From the NCBI GenBank assembly GCA_001464055.1, contig LNET01000037.1, forward strand, positions 34,722-98,721: DNA of 64,000 nucleotides, read 5' to 3'. Origin of the DNA: Burkholderiales bacterium Ga0077543 (GTDB lineage Bacteria > Pseudomonadota > Gammaproteobacteria > Burkholderiales > Burkholderiaceae_C). A model generated the notes under the pieces. It worked only from the letters and a program-made list of their open reading frames with translations. It ran no database searches and was not told where the DNA came from. Positions within the stretch are counted from its first letter, which is position 1. Each line of letters opens with the position of its first letter. The position numbers and the translations under genes are program-made. Shown in pieces: positions 7,280-16,491 of this stretch.

Positions 7280-8980
7280 ATGGTCCACCCCTTGCCCGAT
7301 ATCCCCAGCTCCTTGTCCTGGCCCGCCGCCCTGAAAGGCGTGGCCGCCTTGCTGGTGCTGAACGCCCTGCTGAGCTTCGGGCCCTGGTGGCCGACGCCGG
7401 GCGTGGTGCTTCAGGCGCGGCTGGCGCCAGAATTGGTCGCCCTGTGGCTGCTGCTGCTGTGGCTGGTGATGCGGCAGCGGGCGCTCTCGCGGCGGCTGCT
7501 GTGGGCGCTGTCGGCGCTGGTCTTCGGGCTGATCCTCGGCCGCTACGCCGACGTCACCGCGCCCAGCCTCTTCGGCCGGCCGATCAACGTCTACTGGGAC
7601 CTGCCGCAACTGCCGCGTTTCCTGTGGGTGTCGGCCGCCGACCACCCCGCCTGGCTGAGCCTGGCCGTGGTGGCGGCCGTGCTGGCCGCCTCGTGGCTGC
7701 TGTTCGTGCTGGTGCGCTGGTGCCTGAAGACGCTGTTGCACACCCTGGTGCCTTGGGCCTTGCGGACCTTTTCCGCCTGGGTGCTGAGCTTCTGCGCAGC
7801 GCTGCTGGTGGCCGCCCATCTGGCCTGGGTGCCGGGCACGGGGCGCTGGGTGTCCAACGCCGTGCTGCCCATGTTTGCGCAGCAGGCGGGCCTGCTGTGG
7901 GACGCCCACGCGCCCGGCCGCCTGGCCTATGCCCTGCCGGCCATCACACCCCCCGAGGACGCCCTGGGCACCCACGGCCCCGCCGTGTTCTCGGCCCTGG
8001 CCGGGCGCGACGTGAACATCATCTTCCTCGAATCCTTCGGCGCTGTGCTGTACGACCACCCCCAGGCGCGCGCGGCCACCGAGCCCGCACGCCGCGCCCT
8101 GCAGGACACCTTGACGACCTCGGGCCGCCACGTTGTTTCCGGCTTCTTCCGCTCGCCCACGGTCGGCGGCGCTTCCGACCTGGCCCACCTGTCGCTGCTG
8201 TCGGGGGTGGACCTGTCTGACGCGCGGCGCCACAACCTGCTGCTGACGACGCAAAGGCCCACCCTGCTGCATCTGTTCAAGCAGGCGGGCTACGAGACCT
8301 TCGGTGTGTATCACGCCGTGTCCTGGCCCTGGCCGGAACACGCCTTCTACGGTTTCGACACCTACATCGACGGCCCGGCCCTAGGCTATGAAGGCCCGCC
8401 CATCACTTTCTGGAAGATTCCCGACCAGGTGGCTCTGGCGCGCTACGAACAACTGTTCCCGCGCACGAGCACCAGCGCACCGCGGGTGCTGTTCTTCGCC
8501 ACCATCAGTTCGCACTTTCCGTTCAGCCCCGTGCCGCCCTACCAGCCCGACTGGCAGCGCGCCTTGACCGCTTCGCCCTTCGACGCGGCCGACCTGCAGG
8601 CCGTGGCCGAGCACCGCGTGAACTGGCTGAACATGCGCAGCGACTACCTGGCCACCGTCAACTACGTCTACCGGTGGCTGGACGGCTATTTCGCGCTGCC
8701 CGAGCCGCGCGAGAGCATCACCGTGCTGGTGGGCGACCACCAGCCCACCGCCAACATCACCGGCGAGCGCGCGCCCTGGGACGTGCCCGTGCACATCATC
8801 AGCCGCGACCCTGCGCTGCTCGAGCGCTTCAAGGCGCAGGGCTTCACTGAAGGCCTGTCGCCCGACCGCAAGGTGCTGGGCGGCCTGCATCACCTGACGA
8901 GCCTGCTGCTGGGCGGCTTCGGCCCCGACCCGGCACTGCCCCTGGTGCAGCGGTCCACCGCGCCGCGAAAGCCGGGTTGA
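7280..8980 (+). CDS. Membrane sulfatase/phosphoglycerol-transferase-like enzyme (LTA synthase superfamily)
   Basis: A 566-residue protein with about five N-terminal membrane segments (residues 15-215) and a C-terminal alkaline-phosphatase-superfamily domain, the layout of LtaS and OpgB-type phosphoglycerol transferases. The metal site is suggested by IIFLESFG (E251) and VGDHQP (D486, H487), and the segment SPTVGGASDLAHLSLLSG should carry the Ser/Thr nucleophile. The catalytic domain would face the periplasm. Its stop overlaps the TTG start of a GH17-GT2 glucan synthase (TTGA), so the two are translationally coupled. By analogy with OpgB, which adds phosphoglycerol to periplasmic glucans, it may decorate the glucan made by the next gene. 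That substrate is inference. Confidence 0.82.
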   Translation: MVHPLPDIPSSLSWPAALKGVAALLVLNALLSFGPWWPTPGVVLQARLAPELVALWLLLLWLVMRQRALSRRLLWALSALVFGLILGRYADVTAPSLFGRPINVYWDLPQLPRFLWVSAADHPAWLSLAVVAAVLAASWLLFVLVRWCLKTLLHTLVPWALRTFSAWVLSFCAALLVAAHLAWVPGTGRWVSNAVLPMFAQQAGLLWDAHAPGRLAYALPAITPPEDALGTHGPAVFSALAGRDVNIIFLESFGAVLYDHPQARAATEPARRALQDTLTTSGRHVVSGFFRSPTVGGASDLAHLSLLSGVDLSDARRHNLLLTTQRPTLLHLFKQAGYETFGVYHAVSWPWPEHAFYGFDTYIDGPALGYEGPPITFWKIPDQVALARYEQLFPRTSTSAPRVLFFATISSHFPFSPVPPYQPDWQRALTASPFDAADLQAVAEHRVNWLNMRSDYLATVNYVYRWLDGYFALPEPRESITVLVGDHQPTANITGERAPWDVPVHIISRDPALLERFKAQGFTEGLSPDRKVLGGLHHLTSLLLGGFGPDPALPLVQRSTAPRKPG

Positions 8981-11700
8981 ACGGCCTGACTTCGCCTCTG
9001 GCGCTGACATACCGCCTGCGCCTGGCCGCCAAAGGGGTGCTGGCGCTGGCCATCGCCTGCGCCGTGGCCCTGGCCAACCTGCTGGTGTGGCACTGGTTCG
9101 ACCGGCAGGCGCAGGCCCCGGACCACGTGGGCCCGGTGGCCGGCCTGTCCTACAACGGCGCCAAGCGCTGGCAAAGCCCGATCGAAGGCGAGCGGCCGTC
9201 GGTTGCCGACCTGGAGAAAGACCTGGCCCTGATGGCGGGCCACACGCGCCGCATCCGCACCTATTCAGCCGCCGATCACCCCGAACTGCCAAAGCTGGCG
9301 CGCGCGCACGGCCTGCAGGTGACGCTGGGCGTGTGGCTGGACGACCGGCTCGACGCCAACCGGCGTGAACTCGCCGCGGCCATCGAACTGGCGCGCACCC
9401 AGCCCAACGTGCACCGCGTGATGGTGGGCAACGAGACCCAGCTCAAGGCCAAGCTGCCGCCCAACCGGCTCGTCACCTACCTGGACGAAGTGCGTACGGC
9501 CCTGCGCGGCACGGCGGTCGAGGTGTCGACGGCCGAGCCCTGGCACGTGTGGCTGGCGCAGCCACAGCTGGCCCGGCACGTGGACTTCATCGCCATCCAC
9601 GTGCTGCCGTACTGGGAAAAGACCAGCATCGACGAGGCCGTGCAGGCCAGCCTGCAGCAGATCGCGCGCGTGCAGGCCCGCTTTCCTGGCCGCAAGGTGG
9701 TCATCGGCGAGATCGGCTGGCCGAGCAACGGCCCGACGCTGGGCGAAGCCGAGGCCACGCCCGCCAACCAGGCCCTGTTCGTACGGCAGTTCCTGCAGCA
9801 GGCCACGCGCGCCGGGCTGGATTACTACCTGATCGAAGCCTTCGACCAGCCGTGGAAGATCGCCACCGAAGGCCGAGCGGGCGCGTACTGGGGCTTGTGG
9901 GACACCTGGCGCAACCCGAAATTCGCCTGGACCGGGCCGGTGGCGCACGACCCGCTGGCCGCGCACAAGGCGCTGGTGGCCAGCGCACTGGGCGGGCTGG
10001 CCAGCCTGGGCCTGCTGCTGGCGCTGCCGGCCATGCGGCTGGCAGGGCGCGTCGCCTTCTGCGTGGCCGTGCAGGCCATCGTGTCGCTGGGCGTGCTGCT
10101 GCTGTCCATCCCGCTGGCCCATTACCTCACCGCCACCGACCTGGTGGGCCTGGTGCTGGTGGTGGCCGCGCTGGCCTTCATCAGCGCCACGCTCTTCTCG
10201 CAGGCCTTCGAGTTCTGCGACCGCTTCTGGCCCGGCGCGCCGCCGCCTGCGCCGGGAGGGGCAAAAGCTCACGAGAAGCACGACGCGATAGCGCCGCTAC
10301 CCTTCATCAGCGTGCACCTGGCCTGTGCCAATGAACCGCCGGCCATGGTGATCGAGGCCGTGGAGTCGCTGCTGGCCATCGACTGGCCGGCGTTCGAGGT
10401 GATCGTGGTGGACAACAACACCACCAGCGCGCTGGCGCGCGAGCAGCTGGCCGCCTGGATGCAGCAGCGTGATGACCCGCGGCTGCGCTTCGCCCAGTGG
10501 GTGCAGCTGCCCGGCTTCAAGGCCGGGGCCCTGAACCAGGCGCTGAAGCTCACCGATGCCCGGGCGCAGTGGGTGGCGGTGGTGGACGCCGACTACGTGG
10601 TCGACCCGCAGTGGTTCAAGTGCGTGCAGGCCCACCTGCAGTGCCCGCAGGTGGGCGCCGTGCAGGCCCCGCAGGCGCACCGCATCGGCTCGGACCACAG
10701 GCTGGAACGCATGATGAAGTGGGAGACCGAGGGCTTCTTCTGGATCGGCATGCACCACCGGCACGCCCGCAACGCCATCATCCAGCACGGCACCATGAGC
10801 CTGGTGCGGGCCGCCGACCTGCGCCGGCTGCAATGGAACGAAGACGGCCTGTGCGAAGACACCGAACTCGGCCTGCGGCTGCTGCAGGCCGGCCGCCGCG
10901 TGGTCTATGTCGACCGTGTGCTGGGTGCCGGGCGGGTACCTGGCAACTTCGCCGCCTATGCGCGGCAGCGCAAGCGCTGGGCCCAGGGTGGCATGCAGAT
11001 CCTGAGGCTGCACGCGCCGGCGCTGCTGGGCCGCTCGCAGCTGACGTTGGCCCAGCGCTACCACTTCCTGGCCGGCTGGCTGCCCTGGCTGGGCGACGCA
11101 CTGCACCTGCTGTTTTCGGTACTGATGATCGCCTTCAGCCTGGGGCTGGTCTATTTCACGAACACCTTCCAGCCACCACTGTGGTTGTTGACCGTGCCGC
11201 TGATCGCGTTCTTCTCGGCCAGGCTGCTGGCCGGCCCGCTCCTGTACGCGCGCTGCGTGCCTTGCGGCCTGGTCGACCGGCTGGGTGCGGCGGTGGCTGG
11301 CATGGCGCTGTCGCACCGCATCGCGCGCGGTGTGCTGCAGGGCTTGCGCGGCCAGCGCGCGGTGTTCGACATCACGCCCAAGGCCATGGCCCCTGCGGCC
11401 GCTGGCGCGCCCGCCGCGGTCGTCGCTCCGACAGGGCAAACGACTGGCACGGGTGGAGCGGGCTTCGTGCAAGGCATCCAGGAGGAATTCGCTCTGCTGG
11501 TCAGCCTGGTGTTCTGCATCTGCCTGCTGGCCGTCAGCCGCGACGACACCGACACCGGCCGCCTGGGCTGGATGGCCATCCTGGCGATCCAGTCACTGCC
11601 CTATTGGGCAGCGGTGGCTTGCAGGCTGGTCGAGATCCACGGCCTGCCCGACGGGCTGCGGCAGGGCCGCATGAAGCGGCTGTGGAAATCGGGCGCGTGA
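8977..11700 (+). CDS. GH17-GT2 beta-glucan synthase (NdvB-like)
   Basis: A 907-residue membrane protein joining a glycoside hydrolase family 17-like domain to a family 2 glycosyltransferase, the layout of Pseudomonas/Bradyrhizobium NdvB proteins that make beta-1,3/1,6-glucans. After one N-terminal membrane segment comes the GH17 part with VGNET (E153, acid/base) and IGEIGWPSNG (E245, nucleophile). Membrane segments near residues 335-410 precede the GT2 part: VVDNN, DAD (D537-D539), CEDTELGLRL and QRKRW (664-668). More membrane segments follow, with two near the C-terminus. The start is TTG 8977, overlapping the stop of the preceding gene by TTGA. The probable product is a periplasmic or secreted glucan, perhaps cyclic. 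Confidence 0.9.
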   Translation: MNGLTSPLALTYRLRLAAKGVLALAIACAVALANLLVWHWFDRQAQAPDHVGPVAGLSYNGAKRWQSPIEGERPSVADLEKDLALMAGHTRRIRTYSAADHPELPKLARAHGLQVTLGVWLDDRLDANRRELAAAIELARTQPNVHRVMVGNETQLKAKLPPNRLVTYLDEVRTALRGTAVEVSTAEPWHVWLAQPQLARHVDFIAIHVLPYWEKTSIDEAVQASLQQIARVQARFPGRKVVIGEIGWPSNGPTLGEAEATPANQALFVRQFLQQATRAGLDYYLIEAFDQPWKIATEGRAGAYWGLWDTWRNPKFAWTGPVAHDPLAAHKALVASALGGLASLGLLLALPAMRLAGRVAFCVAVQAIVSLGVLLLSIPLAHYLTATDLVGLVLVVAALAFISATLFSQAFEFCDRFWPGAPPPAPGGAKAHEKHDAIAPLPFISVHLACANEPPAMVIEAVESLLAIDWPAFEVIVVDNNTTSALAREQLAAWMQQRDDPRLRFAQWVQLPGFKAGALNQALKLTDARAQWVAVVDADYVVDPQWFKCVQAHLQCPQVGAVQAPQAHRIGSDHRLERMMKWETEGFFWIGMHHRHARNAIIQHGTMSLVRAADLRRLQWNEDGLCEDTELGLRLLQAGRRVVYVDRVLGAGRVPGNFAAYARQRKRWAQGGMQILRLHAPALLGRSQLTLAQRYHFLAGWLPWLGDALHLLFSVLMIAFSLGLVYFTNTFQPPLWLLTVPLIAFFSARLLAGPLLYARCVPCGLVDRLGAAVAGMALSHRIARGVLQGLRGQRAVFDITPKAMAPAAAGAPAAVVAPTGQTTGTGGAGFVQGIQEEFALLVSLVFCICLLAVSRDDTDTGRLGWMAILAIQSLPYWAAVACRLVEIHGLPDGLRQGRMKRLWKSGA

Positions 11701-11929
11701 CCTGTCGGCGCTTGTCCGGCCCGATACGCGACGCATTCGTGAACCGTCCCCGCCGCTCGCCTGCCGTGCCTGGGCAGGGGCTGGTCGGGCAGCGGCCGAC
11801 CACCCGAGCGCGCCAGCCAAGGTGGCGATGGGCGCATCGCCGCGGTGCCCGGTTGCGCCACCCGGTTCCAGGCGTTATCTGGCGCGCCGGCCAGTCCCGA
11901 GAGAGCGCCAGGCGAAAACGGCGACCCCT

Positions 11930-12982
11930 TCATTGCGGCACCAGTTCCACCCTCCGGTTCTTCGCGCGCCCCTCGTCGGTGGCGTTGGTTGCCACGGGCG
12001 CAAGGTCTGCCACGCCAAATGCCGACAGGCGCTGGGCGCCAATGCCGTACCGGCTGACCAAGGCCGCGTTCACCGACTCGGCGCGGCGTTTGGACAGCGC
12101 GATGTTGGCGTCCAGATTGCCCTGGTTGTCGGTGTGGCCCACCACCCTCAATCTCAGATTCGATTCAGCCTTGAGCAAGCCGGCGATTTCCGCCAGGGCG
12201 GGCGTCGACTCTGCCTTGATGTCGGCCTTGCCCGTGTCGAAGAAGATGCCGTACAGGGCGACCCGGCCGGTGCTGAGCATGGCCTTGGACATTTCAGACG
12301 CGGTGATCGTCACCATGTTCTGCTTCAAGGCCGCCACATCGACGATATCCAGCGCCGCGTAGACGCCCTTGGCCGCCTTGAAGGTCCGGTTGTCCTGGTC
12401 CCATTGCACGACGGTCAGGTGCAGATAGGTGGTTTGGCCGTCCTTGTCGCGTTTGGCCGAAAGGGTGTGGATGCTCTTCATCGGCGCGCCGTACATCACG
12501 AACTCTGACCGTGAGGTCGCCAGTTTGTTGCCGCCAAAACCAAAGGGCAGCAGGTACCCGTTCCAGCGCACGTCCTTGCTGTCCTTGGTCGAGTCGTACA
12601 GCACCGAGAACCCCTGCTCCTTCAAATCGTTGAGGTAGTTCCTGAACACCTCGATGCTGGTGGTATCGCCTTTGGCTTCGTACCAGATGCGGGTGCGTTC
12701 ACCTTCCGCGACCACGGGCGGCTGTGCAAATTCGCGCTGCTTGCTGGTGAGGTTGTATCTGATGAACGTCGACGTTGGAATGTTCACCGAATCGAAGCGC
12801 TTTTTGTCATACAGCACGATGCTGGAATTGGCGAAGCGCTTGATGTGCGGGTGATCCTTGGCGCCGCCCAAGTCTTGTGCGTTGACCGGCAGTGCTGAGA
12901 AACAAGCAAGAAGAAAACACCCGACAAGAGCGATCAACCATCCTGTCGGGCTGTCGACATGGGCAGCAACTCTTGTCTTCAT
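11930..12982 (-). CDS. OmpA-family exported protein (DUF4892-like N-terminus)
   Basis: A 350-residue exported protein. A signal peptide (cleavage near VNAQ, about residue 36) is followed by a DUF4892-like region starting HPHIKRFANSSIVLYDKK and a C-terminal OmpA/MotB peptidoglycan-binding domain: ALYGIFFDTGKADI, VVGHTDNQGNLDANIALSKR and GRAKNRRVELV. The aspartate of HTDN and the arginine of SKRRAE, which hold diaminopimelate in the family, are present. Its ATG overlaps the stop of the GGDEF/EAL gene upstream by four bases (ATGA), so the pair is co-translated. This points to an envelope protein whose level follows that of a c-di-GMP enzyme. There is no lipobox; it looks soluble and periplasmic or bound to the wall. 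Confidence 0.87.
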   Translation of the reverse strand: MKTRVAAHVDSPTGWLIALVGCFLLACFSALPVNAQDLGGAKDHPHIKRFANSSIVLYDKKRFDSVNIPTSTFIRYNLTSKQREFAQPPVVAEGERTRIWYEAKGDTTSIEVFRNYLNDLKEQGFSVLYDSTKDSKDVRWNGYLLPFGFGGNKLATSRSEFVMYGAPMKSIHTLSAKRDKDGQTTYLHLTVVQWDQDNRTFKAAKGVYAALDIVDVAALKQNMVTITASEMSKAMLSTGRVALYGIFFDTGKADIKAESTPALAEIAGLLKAESNLRLRVVGHTDNQGNLDANIALSKRRAESVNAALVSRYGIGAQRLSAFGVADLAPVATNATDEGRAKNRRVELVPQ

Positions 12983-15549
12983 GGCAGGCTTTTCATTCGC
13001 GACTTGGTAATGGTCAAGATGCTGTATGAATCAAGTTGCATTCCATTATGGGAATCAAGGGCGGCGAGCAGTTCGTCGATCTGATCCGCACGCTGCGGTC
13101 GCGACAGCAGATAGCCCTGGCCTTCGTGAACGCCGAGTTCACGCAACTTCGCCAGCTGTTCCTCCGTCTCGATGCCTTCGGCAATCACCTTCTGTCCCAG
13201 CGTCTGGCCCAGCGCCAATATCGTGCGCACGATCTCCAGGTTCTGCCGGCTTTCGTGCAGGGCCATCACGAAAGAGCGGTCGATCTTCAGGCTGTCGATC
13301 GGCAACCGGCCCAGGTACGACAGTGACGAATACCCGGTGCCGAAGTCGTCGATCGAGAACCGGACCCCGCTGTCCTTCAGGCTGGCCATGGTGCGCAGTG
13401 ACACATCCAGTCGACCCATCAGCACGGTCTCGGTCAACTCCAGGGTCAGGCTGCCTGGCGTGGCCCCGTGGCGGCTCAGCACCTGCTGGACATGGGGCGC
13501 CAGGCTGGTGCGAAGGAGGTCGCGGCCGCTGATGTTGACGTGCATGCCCAGATGCTGCCTGCCCGGCCTGCCGTTCTTCCAGCGGGCCAGCTGAGCCATC
13601 GCCTGGTCGATGATCCAGTCGGTGAGCACCTCGATGTGGCCCGACTCCTCGGCCAGCGCGATGAACACCGCGGGGCTGACGGGGCCGCGCTGTGGATGAA
13701 CCCAACGTGCGAGAGCCTCGAAGCCGCTCAGGCGATGGGGGTCGAGCTGATAGATAGGCTGGAAGTGCACGCTCATCTGGCCATCGTCGATGGCGTGCCG
13801 CAAGTCGGTTTCGAGCGAGAGCTTTTCGGCCACCTTGCTGTGCATCGATCGGTCGAAGCGCACGATGCGGCCGCGACCTGCGGCCTTGGCCTCGTACATC
13901 GCCAGATCGGCGTCACGCATGATCTCTTCGACCGAACGATCGCCCAGGTCACTGCAGGTGATGCCGATGCTCACGCCTGGAACGACCTCGGTGCCCAGCA
14001 GTTGTGCCGGACGGCTCAGTTCGTCCAGCACACGGTCGGCCAGCTGCACAGCGATGTCAGGGTCGCTCGCCGTTTCGACCAGGGCTGCGAATTCGTCACC
14101 GCCCAGGCGCGCCAACTGGTCCACCGGGCGCATGCAGGCGCGCAGTCTGGCCGCGACTTCACACAACAGTTCGTTGCCGGCGCCATGACCGAGGCTGTCG
14201 TTCACCATCTTGAAGCGGTCGAGGTCCAGGTACAGCACGGCGAAACGCTGCCCGGGGTCGAGCCTGGCTTTCTCGGCCGCCGCCTTCAGCATTTCATGGA
14301 AGCTGTGGCGGTTGGCCAGGCCGGTCAGGTCGTCGTGGTGAGCGATGTGGCTGAGCCGGCTCTCAGCGACGTGGCGCAAGGTGATGTCGTGCAGCTGGTA
14401 GATCAGGCATTGCCCGCCGCCAGTCGGGTCCTCGTACTGGCTGCAGTGGACGGCGACCCAGATGTCCTGCCCGTCGCCGCGCCTGAGCTTGACCTCCATC
14501 GAGAAGGCATCGTCGTTCGAGACCCTTGCGGCCTGGGCCCGGCGTCGCATCTGTGGCGCGTCGTCGGCATCCAGCAAGGTGTCGAAAGGCCGGCCCAGCA
14601 CGGCCCCAGGCTCCAGCTTCAGCAGGGCGTACAGCGCGTCGTTGGCCTGCAGCATGTGGCCGTCGGGCTTGACCACGACCATGCCGATGGCCGCATGGCT
14701 GAATGCCGCAGCAAAACGCTGGTGGCTGAGCGTGGCTTCGTGCTGTGCCTGGGCCAGCTGGGATTCCTGGCGCAGGCGTTCGGTTTCCTGGCGCTGCACA
14801 GCCATGCGCAGCAGCCACATGATGACGATGGCCGAGAGGGCTGTCACCAACAGCGGTGTGGCACCAGAACGCTGCGCCTGCAGATGTACGAGCCCGGCGA
14901 TCAGCGCCGACACCAGGTAGATGGCCCCCATCCAGCTCGAGTCGGCCAGCCAGCGCATGGGCGTCTGCGGTTCCCCGCGCTTGAGCGCGATCATGCTCAT
15001 CAGCGGCAGCAGCGACAGCGCGAAGGGCAGCAGCGCCACCAGGGTCAGTGCCGCCATGGTCGCTGCTTCGTCGCTGAGTCCGTGGCGGGCCAGGGCCGCC
15101 TGGGTGACCCCGAAGGCCCATGCGCAGACACCCATTGCGGCCATGGCCGCCGCCGGGGTGGACACCCGGGTGCTCAAACGCTTGTTGTAGCGCAGCGTGC
15201 CGGCAAGGGCGTCGACGCCGGACGCGAGCACGGCCGCTGCCGGCCCGATCGTGGCGAGCACGCCGAACACGAATACGTCGCCGATGCTCAACGAGTACGC
15301 CGTGCGTGGCAGCTTGACCGACAGGCTGGACGCCAGAGCCACCAGACCCAGCGCAATCGCCAGCGGCCAGGCTGCCGTCAGCGGCATCGAGACCAGGTTC
15401 CAGCACGCCCAGACCAGGGCCGCGGCGCCGGCGCCGGTGATGGCCAGCCAGGCTGCCCGCGCCTGTGGCGGGTAGTCGCCCAGGAAGCGGCTCGCGAACG
15501 CCTGCCATGGCGACTTGGCGCGTGCGGCTGCGGTTGGTGGTGTGGGCAT
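12979..15549 (-). CDS. Membrane PAS-GGDEF-EAL c-di-GMP protein
   Basis: An 856-residue protein with roughly eight N-terminal membrane segments (residues 25-250, MASE-like), a PAS domain (from FAAAFSHAAIGMVVVK), then GGDEF and EAL domains. The cyclase motif is intact (ARLGGDEFAA, D485). The phosphodiesterase side has EAL (E611), NISGRD, LELTET, SIDDFGTGYSS, LKIDRSF and AEGIETEEQ, so both activities are possible and one may dominate. It would make or degrade c-di-GMP in response to a membrane or PAS signal. I start at ATG 15549; the frame extends to a TTG at 15603 with no better ribosome site. Its stop overlaps the OmpA-like gene start (ATGA). Confidence 0.92.
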   Translation of the reverse strand: MPTPPTAAARAKSPWQAFASRFLGDYPPQARAAWLAITGAGAAALVWACWNLVSMPLTAAWPLAIALGLVALASSLSVKLPRTAYSLSIGDVFVFGVLATIGPAAAVLASGVDALAGTLRYNKRLSTRVSTPAAAMAAMGVCAWAFGVTQAALARHGLSDEAATMAALTLVALLPFALSLLPLMSMIALKRGEPQTPMRWLADSSWMGAIYLVSALIAGLVHLQAQRSGATPLLVTALSAIVIMWLLRMAVQRQETERLRQESQLAQAQHEATLSHQRFAAAFSHAAIGMVVVKPDGHMLQANDALYALLKLEPGAVLGRPFDTLLDADDAPQMRRRAQAARVSNDDAFSMEVKLRRGDGQDIWVAVHCSQYEDPTGGGQCLIYQLHDITLRHVAESRLSHIAHHDDLTGLANRHSFHEMLKAAAEKARLDPGQRFAVLYLDLDRFKMVNDSLGHGAGNELLCEVAARLRACMRPVDQLARLGGDEFAALVETASDPDIAVQLADRVLDELSRPAQLLGTEVVPGVSIGITCSDLGDRSVEEIMRDADLAMYEAKAAGRGRIVRFDRSMHSKVAEKLSLETDLRHAIDDGQMSVHFQPIYQLDPHRLSGFEALARWVHPQRGPVSPAVFIALAEESGHIEVLTDWIIDQAMAQLARWKNGRPGRQHLGMHVNISGRDLLRTSLAPHVQQVLSRHGATPGSLTLELTETVLMGRLDVSLRTMASLKDSGVRFSIDDFGTGYSSLSYLGRLPIDSLKIDRSFVMALHESRQNLEIVRTILALGQTLGQKVIAEGIETEEQLAKLRELGVHEGQGYLLSRPQRADQIDELLAALDSHNGMQLDSYSILTITKSRMKSLP

Positions 15550-15655
15550 CGTGGAGGCAATCGGGCGCTGACGTGGGTAGGGTTGCACGCCACAGCGCGG
15601 CAAGCGCCATCAGTTTGGAATCGGCCATGCCCGCGTCGACTTGAGGGTCGCACAC

Positions 15656-15685
15656 TGCCTGCCTCTTGCCTGCCTCTTGCCTGCC
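15656..15685. repeat. Short tandem repeat, 11-base unit, 2.7 copies
   Basis: TGCCTGCCTCT is repeated twice exactly and followed by TGCCTGCC, in the 187-base gap between the GGDEF/EAL gene start and the peroxiredoxin-like gene end. The rest of the gap shows nothing I can name. It may be a slippage product or leader feature; no function is claimed. Confidence 0.6.
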
Positions 15686-15736
15686 ATGACAAATGGCAGA
15701 TCAGTCCGGAGCCCTCTGCCCTGCCCGACGACGCGC

Positions 15737-16318
15737 TTACACCGGACCGGCGTACTCCCCGCGGGCCGGGTAGTTCTTGCCGAGCGCGAAGTCCAGGGCC
15801 GCCAGCAGTTCGTCGAAGTGCGGACGCGCGAAGGGCATGGTCTGCACCGCGCCGTAGTACAGCGCGCCGTCGGGCCGCACGATGAACACGCCGGGCTCGG
15901 AAAACAGGGCCGGCTCTTCGATGCCGATGGAGGTGGTGCCGCGCGACGTGCTGATGTACAGGCCCCACGCCCGGGCCTGGGCCAGGCCGAGGCCATAGCC
16001 GATGCGCAAGGCGGGCGCGCGCAGCTTGTCGGCCATGGCCTGCGCCCGGTCGTGCACGTCGCTGGAAACGGCGATCACCTTCACGCCCCGCTGCTCGAAC
16101 TCGGCTTGCAGGCGGCCCAGTTCCAGCAGGTATTTCAGGCAGATCGGGCAATGCAGGCCACGGTAGAAGACCACCAGGCTGAAGTTCTTCGCTGCGTCTT
16201 CGCTGAGCGTGAAGGGGCCATGGTCCAGCGTCGGCACGCTCAGTGCTGGCACGGCTTGGCGGGGCATGAGGACGGTCGGGGTGGCCAGCGACGTGGGGGA
16301 AGTGATCTGTACATTCAT
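15737..16318 (-). CDS. Peroxiredoxin-like (AhpC/TSA family) protein
   Basis: A 193-residue thioredoxin-fold protein of the peroxiredoxin-like group. The active site is FYRGLHCPICLKYL with C57 and C60 as a CxxC pair, unlike classic AhpC, where the peroxidatic cysteine lies in a PxxxTxxC context. The rest (LSVPTLDHGPFTL at the front, GVKVIAVSSDVHDRAQAMAD and GVFIVRPDGALYYGAVQTMP later) fits the family. It probably reduces hydroperoxides, or acts as a thiol reductase, in the cytoplasm; no signal peptide is seen. Start ATG 16318 gives MNVQITSPTS. It is divergent from the lipoprotein gene at 16492. Family is sure; substrate is not. Confidence 0.85.
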   Translation of the reverse strand: MNVQITSPTSLATPTVLMPRQAVPALSVPTLDHGPFTLSEDAAKNFSLVVFYRGLHCPICLKYLLELGRLQAEFEQRGVKVIAVSSDVHDRAQAMADKLRAPALRIGYGLGLAQARAWGLYISTSRGTTSIGIEEPALFSEPGVFIVRPDGALYYGAVQTMPFARPHFDELLAALDFALGKNYPARGEYAGPV

Positions 16319-16491
16319 GGGGTGACTCCCAAGTCCAGGGGCATTGGCACTGTAGCGGCGAGACTGAGAAAATCCGCAGTCGATCGGCTTTGGGCTTGCA
16401 CGACATCCGCTCCTGCGCCGCTGGTGCCTGGGCGTGCGCTGCCGTCCACCGCAACCCGACGGCGCGTGCCGCACACCCCACAGGAGAACGC

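Noticed and set aside
13468..15885. 805-codon plus-strand frame over the GGDEF/EAL gene
   Set aside because: Antisense shadow; runs through unrelated genes and intergenic DNA on the other strand.
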